15,879 nt of DNA from Dehalococcoidia bacterium (GTDB lineage: Bacteria; Chloroflexota; Dehalococcoidia; Lucifugimonadales; Lucifugimonadaceae): the NCBI GenBank assembly GCA_028278465.1, contig JANQEF010000259.1, positions 1 to 15,879 on the forward strand, written 5' to 3'. The notes under the pieces were generated by a model. The model saw only the letters and a program-made list of their open reading frames with translations, was not told the DNA's origin and did no database searches. Made by a program: the position numbers and the translations under genes. Positions 8,201 through 13,862 of the stretch are shown in pieces. How positions within the stretch are numbered: position 1 is the first letter of the stretch; the number at the start of each line of letters is the position of its first letter.

Positions 8201-9039
8201 GCCAGCGTGTTCCGCACCGCATCCGGGATCTCTGCCCACTGCGCCGCCATCTCTTCGCTGGAGCGGATGAAGTAGGTGTCGTCCTCCATGTGTAGACGGT
8301 TCGGGTCGTTGATTTGCGAGTTGGTGACGATGCAGGTCAGCACGTCCTGCTTCGGGCCGTCTTCACGGTGCACGTAGTGCGAATCGTTCGTCGCCACCAT
8401 CGGCAGGCCGTGCTGCTTGCTCAGCTCCACCAACGCCCGGTTGATCTCCACCTGACCGGGCACACCCTCGTGCATCATCATCTCGAGGTAGTAGCGGTCC
8501 TTGAACACCTCGTGGTACCAGCCGATGGTGTCCTTGATCAGCGAATCCGCGCCGTTCTTGATATTGCGCGCCAACTCGCCCGAGGGACAGCCAGACAGGA
8601 CGATCACGCCCTCGCTGTGCTGCTCCAGGATCTCGCGATCGAAGCGCGGCCGGTAGTAGAACCCTTCGAGGTGGCCTTTCGTGACAAGGCGCAGGATGTT
8701 CTGGTAGCCGGTGTGGTTCTGCGCCAGCAGCGTGAGGTGATACGGGAACCGTTCGTTCGAGTTGCGCTCCGTGCGCGGCCCCGGAGCGACGTAGCCTTCG
8801 ACGCCGATGATCGGCTTGACGCCGACCTTTTTCGCGGCCTGGTAGAAGTCGATCGCGCCGTGCACGTTGCCGTGGTCTGTGAGGGCGATGGCAGGCTGTT
8901 TAAGGTCAGCGGCGCGCTTCGCCATCTCGGACAGGTGGCTGTGACCGTCGAGAAGGCTGTATTCCGAGTGGTTGTGAAGGTGTACGAACTCGGTCAAGTG
9001 CTGAGCTTCGGTGCTGGTTGCGGCACGCGGCACGGACAT
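5206..9039 (-). CDS. dnaE: DNA polymerase III subunit alpha
   Basis: The replicative polymerase catalytic subunit, 1277 residues. The PHP domain (about 18-290) keeps its metal-site motifs: HLHNH (His20, His22), Asp31, LTDHGN (His56), Glu81 and NDSHY (Asp219, His221). It may therefore have its own exonuclease activity, unlike the degenerate E. coli domain. The polymerase core has PDIDMDF with Asp411 and Asp413, and KMDFLGL with Asp566. GFNKSHAVSYAMIAYWTAYF is also clear. QTSMFDMF at 923-930 fits a beta-clamp binding motif. An OB-fold lies at about 1000-1085. A roughly 113-residue Asn/Ser/Gly/His-rich linker (about 1083-1195) then separates it from a conserved-looking C-terminal domain. The ATG at 9039 gives a typical N-terminus; no strong Shine-Dalgarno is visible. 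No intein is seen. Confidence 0.98.
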   Translation of the reverse strand: MSVPRAATSTEAQHLTEFVHLHNHSEYSLLDGHSHLSEMAKRAADLKQPAIALTDHGNVHGAIDFYQAAKKVGVKPIIGVEGYVAPGPRTERNSNERFPYHLTLLAQNHTGYQNILRLVTKGHLEGFYYRPRFDREILEQHSEGVIVLSGCPSGELARNIKNGADSLIKDTIGWYHEVFKDRYYLEMMMHEGVPGQVEINRALVELSKQHGLPMVATNDSHYVHREDGPKQDVLTCIVTNSQINDPNRLHMEDDTYFIRSSEEMAAQWAEIPDAVRNTLAIAESCELELEFGKTLVPKFQTPNGETSMDYLRTLCTEGMAKRFERPSDEVMARLEYELDVIDKTQFADYFLVCWDIFNFVNRRGILSAVRGSAAASLVLYCLEITQVDPLKNGLIFERFLNVERREMPDIDMDFADDRREEVIRYCVDRYGREHVAQIITFGTLGAKAAIRDCARALGMSIGTGDRLARLVPTRLNVTIQNAIDESPEMRQLMRSDGDSKKVIDTALGVEGAVRHASTHAAGVVISQEPLTDYVALQRSTSGDDDAPPTTQFAMKPVADVGLLKMDFLGLTNLTILDRTVDLIEQHRGEKMGVYDVPLDSEPAYRLLGEADTFGVFQLESAGMRRHIKDLKPTSVGDVAAMIALYRPGPMEEIATFIAAKHGRAEITYPHDDLKEILEESYGVIVYQDQVMLIAQHFGGYTLGEADILRKAMGKKIPSVMQAEHDKFVKGATAKGYTLEEAEKVFRLMEPFAGYGFNKSHAVSYAMIAYWTAYFKANYPVEYFAAFMDSFSGSSEKIAECIREARRADLVVLAPSVNRSSVGFSIEDVEGKSGGIRFGLAAVKNVGASAVAPIIEAREAGGPFESLEDFCRRVDARAFNRRTLESLIKAGAFDEFGPRGALLESADRIVTTMQRQTRLRESGQTSMFDMFGESVPTPMAEIEISQVDDSTEHERQLWERDLLGIELTETEFTRTVQRLAQERPDVFTVFASSVTAEKAGQEVKAVGEVGEIRELTTRKGDRFLALQFRFLDGSVEAVVWPNVLESTEGMWNDGNRLTVTGKIRERDGRISIAIDTAEQFELNTGTTPEVAAASSAAPAGTGDVGSTAANGSALSNGNSSSSAHAHVTSGHHANGVSSPNGLNGHSRPNSNKELTPAETMESSTNGSTPSPVNTEQPAEVAPEDQSAPADASPHADGSVRIRVEETGRSAEDRYRLEDVVRILLEFKGTSAVTLEVKTAGRVVTMDMPFATVDPCPELETRLSDLLGPENISLPVAIG

Positions 9040-9080
9040 GCCGCCGGCCCGGTCCGGGGCCGTCTGAGGCGCGAACCCCG

Positions 9081-9109
9081 ACTATAGCGCGACAGGGCTG
9101 ATGAGTCGA
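9081..9109 (-). promoter_or_regulatory. Candidate dnaE promoter
   Basis: On the minus strand, TCGACT (9109-9104, 4 of 6 to TTGACA) and TATAGT (9086-9081, 5 of 6 to TATAAT) are separated by exactly 17 bases. The -10 box ends 41 bases before the dnaE ATG, giving a short leader. It is a sequence match only. Confidence 0.5.
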
Positions 9110-9233
9110 GTGCCGATGGATGTTTGCAGGGCGATATATGGGGATTCGCAGACGTCAAATCGCAAGGTGTTGTGGTGCAAAGTAGCGGAAACAGGTGGCG
9201 GTTTGGTGTGAACACAAGTGGTCACGGCAAATT

Positions 9234-9260
9234 TGTCATTCCGACGGAATGGAGGAATCT
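9234..9260 (+). repeat. GTCATTCC-type hairpin repeat
   Basis: TGTCATTCCGACGGAATGG followed by AGGAATCT. CATTCC (9237-9242) pairs perfectly with GGAATG (9246-9251) around GAC. The ends resemble element A and the repeat at 4269-4295. Confidence 0.6.
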
Positions 9261-9295
9261 GGCCTATCAACTGGGCGAGTTCGGCGAGATTGACA

Positions 9296-9320
9296 CCTTC
9301 GTCCTGAGCGGCAGCGAAGG
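9296..9320 (-). repeat. Element B-like hairpin repeat
   Basis: On the minus strand it reads CCTTCGCTGCCGCTCAGGAC and continues GAAGG, akin to the CCTTCGAC...GCTCAGG elements. CCTTCG and CGAAGG at its ends can pair. Confidence 0.5.
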
Positions 9321-9374
9321 ACCTGGATGAGGTGTGAGGCCCAACACACCACCAGGCTCCCGCTTCTCCAGTGA

Positions 9375-9490
9375 GCGCTGATTCAGCGGCGACCGCAGAC
9401 AGGTCGCCGCACCACCCCGGATCCCTCGCACCGGCTCGGGACGACAGACATCCTCTCTCCCCTTGTGGGAGAGAGTTAGAGGGAGGGTCG
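9375..9490 (+). repeat. Element R, right island copy 1
   Basis: Starts GCGCTGAT and ends GGGAGGGTCG. Its last 87 bases (9404-9490) align without gaps to 9776-9862 with 10 mismatches. The stem CTCTCTCCC (9453-9461) pairs perfectly over 9 bases with GGGAGAGAG (9467-9475). Confidence 0.85.
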
Positions 9491-9499
9491 GTAGTGCCT

Positions 9500-9525
9500 T
9501 GGTAGGGGCGCCGCTTGCTGCGCCC
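9500..9525 (+). repeat. TGGTAGGGGCGC hairpin repeat
   Basis: TGGTAGGGGCGC starts the element. GGGCGC (9506-9511) pairs with GCGCCC (9520-9525) around 8 bases. The same 12-base start occurs inverted at 10029-10040. Confidence 0.55.
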
Positions 9526-9597
9526 GGTGGCGCCAACGGCGTCACGAACTGTCGTCTTGCCCTGCACAAAGCCAATAAGGAAGGGCGGGTAGCATTT

Positions 9598-9643
9598 GTC
9601 ATCCCGACCGCGGGGTACCCGTTTGCGGGTCGAGGGATCTGAC
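9598..9643 (+). repeat. Element A, 46 bp, right copy
   Basis: Begins GTCATCCCGACCGCGGGG and ends GGGTCGAGGGATCTGAC. It differs from 4200-4245 at 3 of 46 positions. It is also the mirror partner, in order, of the short inverted form at 4732-4761. Confidence 0.8.
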
Positions 9644-9658
9644 GAGCCGATGTGAGAT

Positions 9659-9699
9659 CACTTCTCCCTCATCCTGCACCTTCTCCCGCTGGGAGAAGG
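9659..9699 (+). repeat. Element E, right copy
   Basis: CACTTCTCCCTCATCCTGC followed by a perfect 9-base stem, CCTTCTCCC (9679-9687) with GGGAGAAGG (9691-9699), around GCT. Its inverted partner is 4675-4716. Confidence 0.8.
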
Positions 9700-9702
9700 A
9701 AC

Positions 9703-9722
9703 GTCCCGGCTGCCAGCGGGAC
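9703..9722. repeat. GTCCCG-8-CGGGAC hairpin, right copy
   Basis: The same 6-8-6 layout as 4597-4616 at the mirror position, with a different 8-base loop. Confidence 0.65.
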
Positions 9723-9746
9723 CGGGCCCGTCACGTGGCTGCTGGG

Positions 9747-9862
9747 CGCTGATCTAGAGTTAAGTCACAGGTGGATCGCCGCACCACCCCGGGTCCCTCG
9801 CACGGGCTCGGGACGACAGACATCCTCCCTCCCAGCTTGAGAGGGAGTTAGAGGGTGGGTCG
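9747..9862 (+). repeat. Element R, right island copy 2
   Basis: Shares landmarks with 9375-9490 and, inverted, with 4461-4571. The stem CTCCCTC (9825-9831) pairs with GAGGGAG (9841-9847). Compared with copy 1, T9456-A9472 becomes C9828-G9844, a compensatory pair at aligned positions. Confidence 0.85.
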
Positions 9863-9865
9863 ATT

Positions 9866-9890
9866 GTGTTCCCTGAGCGAAGTCGAAGGG
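9866..9890 (-). repeat. Element B, 25 bp, exact inverted partner of 4435-4459
   Basis: GTGTTCCCTGAGCGAAGTCG followed by AAGGG, identical to the reverse complement of 4435-4459 over all 25 bases. Confidence 0.85.
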
Positions 9891-9909
9891 TCTCTCGAGG
9901 AATCAACCC

Positions 9910-9922
9910 GTCCTGTCAGGAC
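9910..9922. repeat. GTCCTG/CAGGAC mini-hairpin, right copy
   Basis: GTCCTG and CAGGAC around one T. It is the mirror partner of 4404-4416, with one base pair exchanged. Confidence 0.6.
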
Positions 9923-9938
9923 CAACTGTCCGTGCCGG

Positions 9939-10008
9939 AGATCCTTCGACTACGCTGCGCTTCGCTCAGGAAACACGGTCGTCCCGATCACATCGGGACC
10001 GGGCGCAG
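9939..10008 (+). repeat. Outer module of the mirrored island: element B' plus GTCCCG hairpin, right copy
   Basis: AGATCCTTCGACTACGCT at the start, GCTCAGGAAACACGG, then GTCCCGAT (9981-9988) pairing over 8 bases with ATCGGGAC (9992-9999), then CCGGGCGCAG. It is the inverted partner of 4319-4389. Confidence 0.8.
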
Positions 10009-10010
10009 CC

Positions 10011-10040
10011 GGGTGCCCGCTTGCGGGCGCGCCCCTACCA
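10011..10040 (-). repeat. Hairpin and TGGTAGGGGCGC repeat downstream of the RDD gene
   Basis: GCCCGC (10015-10020) and GCGGGC (10023-10028) are self-complementary around TT, or pair as five bases with a CTTG loop. The minus strand then gives TGGTAGGGGCGC (10040-10029), as at 9500. It lies 14 bases past the RDD stop and could end that transcript, but no T run is present. Confidence 0.5.
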
Positions 10041-10053
10041 GTATCGGCAAACC

Positions 10054-11004
10054 TCAAACCCCCGTCTCACCGCCATCGCCGGGGGCCGGCACCGTATCCA
10101 CTGGCATCGTCTCTGTCGGCGCTGGAGCGGAGAGCCAAACCATCACGGTGGCGGCGATCACCAGCAGGATGATCACCCAGAACCAGTTGAACGCAATGTC
10201 CGAGCTCGACCGCTTCCTCGTGTTGTAGACCTCTGAGTCCTGCACCACGTACGTCCCCAGCCACTTATCGTGCCACGTGCGGCGTTCCGGGTCCGAAAAC
10301 GCCGCCCAGAACCCCGCGCCCAGCACCAGCAAACTGATCCACGACGCCATGAAGCGCACGAACATCTGGTAGAAGCCGGCCACATCGCCGTTCTCACGCA
10401 CCACTCGCAGCCTGAACACCAGCGCGCCCACATCCTGACCGCGGGTGAACAGGAAGAAGTTCGCCATCAGCCCGATAGTCCCGATGATGGTGCCAAACGG
10501 GGCCAGCACACTCCCAATTGCAAGCGGCAGTACCGCCGAGATGCCGAATGCCCGAGCGCGCTGCGGGAACTCGGCGAGCGGAGTCGGCAACTCATCTGGC
10601 GAAAGCTGGCCGCCTTCGCCCTCCTCCGGCAACGGCGGTAAACCGCGTTCTCGCCTGAACCACGGCTGATCCTCATCGCCCGGCCACACCGGCGGGAGCT
10701 TCCTGTCGTCCCGGGCCCGGGATTCCGGCGACCTGACCGCATCCACCCATCGCTCGTCAGACTCCTCAGGCTCCTGTGGCCGCGGCTCATCGCCCTCTCT
10801 CACCGGAGGCACATACGGCGGAGCGATCTCATCTTCAGGTGCTTCGGCAACACGCCCGCGTTCCGGCGGGCTCGCAGGCTCGGAATAGATCGCTCTGCGT
10901 CGAGCGCCGCCCAGCAAGACCGAACGCAGGTCCGGCTCGGCGTCCGGCCCCTGCTCGCCGGCTCCCTCGCGTGGCCGGTTTTCGTCTTCTTGCTGGTCAG
11001 TCAT
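10054..11004 (-). CDS. RDD family membrane protein with a long disordered N-terminus
   Basis: A 316-residue protein. Residues 1 to about 145 are charged and Pro/Glu/Arg-rich, without predicted structure (for example EGDEPRPQEPEESDERW). The RDD-type membrane domain follows: RARAFGISAVLPLAIGSVLA as the first helix (about 148-170), a second helix ending FFLFTRGQDVG, the amphipathic FRLRVVRENGDV, a third helix (SWISLLVLGAGFWAAF) and the signature SDPERRTWHDKWLGTYVV. A final helix (FNWFWVIILLVIAATVMVWL) is near the C-terminus. The Asp usually found in the first helix motif is missing here. Some RDD members move ions, but most have no known role, so none is assigned. It is divergent to the regulator gene at 11252. 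The ATG at 11004 has no clear Shine-Dalgarno. Confidence 0.85.
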   Translation of the reverse strand: MTDQQEDENRPREGAGEQGPDAEPDLRSVLLGGARRRAIYSEPASPPERGRVAEAPEDEIAPPYVPPVREGDEPRPQEPEESDERWVDAVRSPESRARDDRKLPPVWPGDEDQPWFRRERGLPPLPEEGEGGQLSPDELPTPLAEFPQRARAFGISAVLPLAIGSVLAPFGTIIGTIGLMANFFLFTRGQDVGALVFRLRVVRENGDVAGFYQMFVRFMASWISLLVLGAGFWAAFSDPERRTWHDKWLGTYVVQDSEVYNTRKRSSSDIAFNWFWVIILLVIAATVMVWLSAPAPTETMPVDTVPAPGDGGETGV

Positions 11005-11251
11005 AGGTGAAATGGAAGAGATGGAACAAGATCGGCCTGTGAGGAGTCTTAACCCAGAGGCCTTATGGGGAACGTCCGCTCTGGCTTGCGGACGGCGTTC
11101 AGACGCAGCACGTGATGGAAACTCGTACTTATTCCGGCCCGCCCGGTGCTAGAGTCCTTGTGGCAGGGCATACTCGATGGGTCCCGAATCGCCGCGCAGG
11201 CCCGGCTGCTCCGCCCTGCACGCAATCTATCTTCTCACGAGAGGCCAGCCG
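11005..11251. promoter_or_regulatory. Divergent intergenic region with hairpin and possible promoter
   Basis: GTCCGC (11074-11079) pairs with GCGGAC (11088-11093) around 8 bases. TGCTAGAGT at 11147-11155 fits an extended -10 box on the plus strand, but no convincing -35 box is spaced before it. If it is used, the regulator transcript would have a leader of about 90 bases. I see nothing else. Confidence 0.35.
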
Positions 11252-12067
11252 ATGACGCAGCAGAGGATCGGTGCGAACCGCGGACAAAAGATACTTGTAG
11301 TTGACGACGAATCGACTTCAGACCTGATGCGCTCGGTGCTGCGCCGCCTGGAGTCCGACGGCTTCCGTCCGATCATCGTCCAGCCCGAAGGCGGGATGGC
11401 AGACGGCCGACAGTACGAGACCGAGGCGCTTTTCGCCCTCGAAGACGAGCGTCCCGCCGCAGTGCTGCTCGACGTCCGCTTCGGTGAATACGACGAAGAC
11501 CGGTTCATGGGCCTCAACATCCTGAAGAAGATCGTCGAGCGCGACCCCGCCATGCCGGTGCTCATGTTTACGCAGTACGCGCAGGGTCCGTATCGTGACA
11601 CGGCCGTCGCTGCCAGCCTCTCCGTCAGCGCGCCGGTCGATTTCATAGACAAGCTCGCCAGCCCCGACGAGGTGCTGCTCAGGCTGCGGCGGCTGATCGG
11701 CTCAGCGCCCGAGAACGTCAAGATCGGCCAGCTATTCGAGCTCGACGCCTCGCACGGCATGGTCTACTGCTACAACGGCGAAGAGCGCAGCCATGTGCGC
11801 GAGATCCAGGGGATGAAGTTCGAGATCCTGAAGGAACTGGCCACCGCCTACTTCCGCAGCGAAGCAGAAGTCGTGCCGTTCTCGCGGCTCGAACGGTTCT
11901 CCGAAGGCGAAGACTCCCGGGCGTCACTGCGGGTGCGCATTCGCGAGATCAAGGTGGCGCTCGGCAAGGCGGTCAACCGCGACTTCGGCGCCGACGAGCT
12001 GATCATCAACATCAGGAACCGCGGCTACAGGCTCTCGCCTCCCAGGGTCCCGAGCAGCCAGGCGTAA
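11252..12067 (+). CDS. Response regulator, receiver plus winged-helix DNA-binding domain
   Basis: A 271-residue two-component regulator. The receiver starts KILVVDDEST (Asp18, Asp19). The likely phosphoacceptor is Asp74 in AVLLDVRFGEYDED, with Thr107 (VLMFTQ) and Lys134 (DFIDKLASPDEVL) as the usual partners; the Pro that normally follows the Lys is missing. Segments before and after Asp74 are longer than in a typical receiver. The C-terminal domain (about 170-262) is of OmpR/PhoB type, with KFEILKELA, RVRIREIKVALGK and the ending IINIRNRGYRL, in place of the usual VRGVGYRL. I chose the ATG at 11252 because GAGG lies 7 bases upstream and the receiver begins a few residues later; an open frame from 11177 adds an unlikely extension. 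The kinase gene follows after 16 bases. Confidence 0.93.
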   Translation: MTQQRIGANRGQKILVVDDESTSDLMRSVLRRLESDGFRPIIVQPEGGMADGRQYETEALFALEDERPAAVLLDVRFGEYDEDRFMGLNILKKIVERDPAMPVLMFTQYAQGPYRDTAVAASLSVSAPVDFIDKLASPDEVLLRLRRLIGSAPENVKIGQLFELDASHGMVYCYNGEERSHVREIQGMKFEILKELATAYFRSEAEVVPFSRLERFSEGEDSRASLRVRIREIKVALGKAVNRDFGADELIINIRNRGYRLSPPRVPSSQA

Positions 12068-12083
12068 TCCCAGGGTTGAGCGG

Positions 12084-13115
12084 ATGCGACGCACGCCTCG
12101 TGACATAGCCCGCTATGCAGGTCTTGCCGCGGCAGGAATCGGCGTCCTGCTGCTGATCATCGGGCCGTTCGTCGGCGAGTCGATCAGTCCCGGCACCGTC
12201 CTCACCGTCGAGCCGGTCAGCTACGCCGGCGCCATCACGCTGATCCTCGGCCTAGCGCTTGTAGCAGGCACCTATCTCTACAGGCGCAGCCGTGGCTCGA
12301 ACGGAAATCCTGGCTCCGCCAGCTGGAGCAAGCTGACACAGGACTACTTCGACACCTTCTCGCACGACATGGGCCGACCGTTCCGCCGCATCCTCGGCAA
12401 GGAGCGCGAGGTGCGTGCACGTGTCGAAGAATCCGGTATCGAGCTGCCGGAGTCGGTGCAAGGCCTGATGGACGAGATCGAGCAGCAGGCGCCGAGCTTC
12501 CGCCTGATGCTGGACAACGTGCGCGTGCTGGTCGAACTCGAAGACCCGAGCGCTAAATCGGTCATGGAGCCTGTCGACCCGGCCGGCATCGTCCGCAACA
12601 TCGCCGACCGCTACTTTGCCATCGCCGCCGAGCAGAACATCGACCTGTCATGGTGGGCGGAGCCGCAGGAGTTCGGCCTCGTCTACGGCGACGCGGCTGC
12701 GATCGACCACATCGTGACCAACCTTGTCGACAACGCGGTGAAGTTCGCCTGCGACACGGTCGAGATGCGGCTGACACGGAACCCGACGCACTACTACATC
12801 AGGGTGTGGGACGACGGTGAGGGAATTCCGGAGTCTTTCCTGCCGCACCTGTTCGACCGCGGCTGGACGCCTGCGCTGGCGGGACGGCAGGAGAAGAGCA
12901 GCTCGGGTCTCGGGCTCTACATCGCACGCACGCTGTGCCGCCGTTCGGGCGGTGACCTGGCCGCCGAATCGGCTACCGCAAGGAACGGGACGGCGGGCTC
13001 AGACTCATCTGCGAGTGAGGGTAACGGTCACTACACCAGCATGACCGTGATGCTTCCATTAGGAGAACGGCCGGCCTCCGGCCCCGAACAGGATGGCGCA
13101 ACCCGGCAGCGATAA
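12084..13115 (+). CDS. Sensor histidine kinase with two membrane helices and a minimal sensor
   Basis: A 343-residue kinase, very likely the partner of the adjacent regulator. Helices at about 10-29 and 48-66 are joined by only about 20 residues, so there is no extracytoplasmic sensor domain; this resembles intramembrane-sensing kinases. The H-box is FDTFSHDMGRPFRRI with His94, different from the common HELRTPL. The ATPase domain has the N-box (HIVTNLVDNAVKFA, Asn213, Asn217), the D-box (WDDGEGIPE, Asp243) and the G2-box (SSGLGLYIA, Gly275, Gly277). A Ser/Gly/Asn-rich insert (about 296-316) lies before the last strand SMTVMLPLG. The tail is polar. The start ATG has a weak ribosome site. Confidence 0.95.
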   Translation: MRRTPRDIARYAGLAAAGIGVLLLIIGPFVGESISPGTVLTVEPVSYAGAITLILGLALVAGTYLYRRSRGSNGNPGSASWSKLTQDYFDTFSHDMGRPFRRILGKEREVRARVEESGIELPESVQGLMDEIEQQAPSFRLMLDNVRVLVELEDPSAKSVMEPVDPAGIVRNIADRYFAIAAEQNIDLSWWAEPQEFGLVYGDAAAIDHIVTNLVDNAVKFACDTVEMRLTRNPTHYYIRVWDDGEGIPESFLPHLFDRGWTPALAGRQEKSSSGLGLYIARTLCRRSGGDLAAESATARNGTAGSDSSASEGNGHYTSMTVMLPLGERPASGPEQDGATRQR

Positions 13116-13256
13116 CGGCAACCGCCGCGGAAGCGGCCAGCGTACAAGTAACTCAGAAGTAACGGACGAATGGACACGGTTGGTGCCGGGGATCACCGCG
13201 GCTCGCACCGGGCCATCGACCGATATCTGCGATGTGACGGCAGGCGGCGGCGGTAA

Positions 13257-13287
13257 AGCTCCCACTCTGCCATATCTGCCGGGAGCT
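13257..13287 (+). promoter_or_regulatory. Hairpin that covers the Shine-Dalgarno of the gene at 13293
   Basis: AGCTCCC (13257-13263) pairs perfectly with GGGAGCT (13281-13287) around a 17-base loop that contains TCTGCC twice. GGGAG is the only plausible ribosome site for the TTG at 13293, with a spacing of 7. When folded, the site would be hidden. It is a structure read from sequence; function is inferred. Confidence 0.5.
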
Positions 13288-13292
13288 GTTCA

Positions 13293-13862
13293 TTGAGGCT
13301 CGCCTGGGCCAAATACCCTGGTATTGCGCTGGCGCTGTTCGCGCTCGCGGGGGCGGCCGCGTGCGCTCAGGCCGCGCCACGCCACGAGCCCACAGCTACT
13401 CCGGTCCCCGAGCCAACTGCGACGCCAACTCCGGAGCCAACAGCAACTCCGACGCCCACGCCCTCACCGACGCCTGTCGTCACTGCGACAGCCATCCCGG
13501 TCAACAACACGCAGCCCGAGCCAACCGTCGAGCCGACGCCCGTCGGCACCGCGACAGCCATCCCGGTCGACAACAACACGCAGACCTACACGCTGTCGCT
13601 GCAGATCGAAGGCATCAGCGAAGAGAGCATCGTCTACGGCGACACCATCGTGCTCAGGGGCCAGACAACGGCCGATGCCATCGTCTCCGTGAAGGGCGTG
13701 ATCGTGCCGGTAGACGAGACCGGCCGCTTCGAGGTGCCGCTCCGGTTGACCCACGGAGGAAACCGCATCGACGTCGTGGCCAGCGACCTCGATGGCAACC
13801 AGGTGAGCGCATCGTTCTTCGTTGTGTCGATACAGGAGGAGCCGGGGGAGGGACAGGTATGA
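13293..13862 (+). CDS. Exported Thr-Pro-rich protein with a C-terminal beta-sandwich domain
   Basis: A 189-residue protein. The N-terminus is a signal sequence (RLAWAKYPGIALALFALAG then AAACAQA). Cys near the end could be a lipobox with an unusual Ala at -3, or signal peptidase I could cut after AQA. Residues about 32-85 form a Thr-Pro-Glu spacer (PEPTATPTPEPTATPTPTPS) with two copies of TATAIPV. The C-terminal domain (about 95-182) reads as a bacterial beta-sandwich of the kind that follows GxTxPxAxVxVNG, here VLRGQTTADAIVSVKGV, then VDETGRFEVPLRL and GGNRIDVVASDLDGN. It is probably surface-exposed, binding or presenting. The start is TTG with GGGAG 7 bases before. The stop overlaps the next ATG (ATGA). 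It follows the kinase by 177 bases with nothing else recognisable between. Confidence 0.82.
   Translation: MRLAWAKYPGIALALFALAGAAACAQAAPRHEPTATPVPEPTATPTPEPTATPTPTPSPTPVVTATAIPVNNTQPEPTVEPTPVGTATAIPVDNNTQTYTLSLQIEGISEESIVYGDTIVLRGQTTADAIVSVKGVIVPVDETGRFEVPLRLTHGGNRIDVVASDLDGNQVSASFFVVSIQEEPGEGQV
13485..13583 (+). repeat. Direct repeat inside the Thr-Pro-rich gene
   Basis: GCGACAGCCATCCCGGTC followed by ACAACACGCAG occurs at 13485-13514 and 13551-13583, the second copy with three extra bases (GAC) that keep the frame. It encodes TATAIPVNNTQ and TATAIPVDNNTQ. Confidence 0.8.

Larger units (their letters stand above)
9040..10053. other. Gene-free repeat island, right copy
   Basis: No credible gene is visible. 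The first ~190 bases upstream of dnaE hold the candidate promoter and little else; the sequence is more AT-rich around 9130-9240. From about 9234 onward it is filled with hairpin repeats, and 9375-10008 mirrors 4319-4806. The open frames that cross it have no plausible start context or product. Confidence 0.8.

Noticed and set aside
9082..9602. Minus-strand open frames of 161 and 111 codons upstream of dnaE
   Set aside because: They run across the hairpin repeats and the candidate promoter, lack ribosome sites and show no protein-like conservation signals.
9375..10008. Possible CRISPR array or insertion sequence
   Set aside because: Repeats are of several unrelated kinds with irregular spacing and no unique equal-length spacers; there is no transposase frame, and no target-site duplications could be recognised.
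13093..13296. A 67-codon frame between the kinase and the Thr-Pro-rich gene
   Set aside because: No Shine-Dalgarno, no recognisable motif and overlap with both neighbours; more likely leader sequence.
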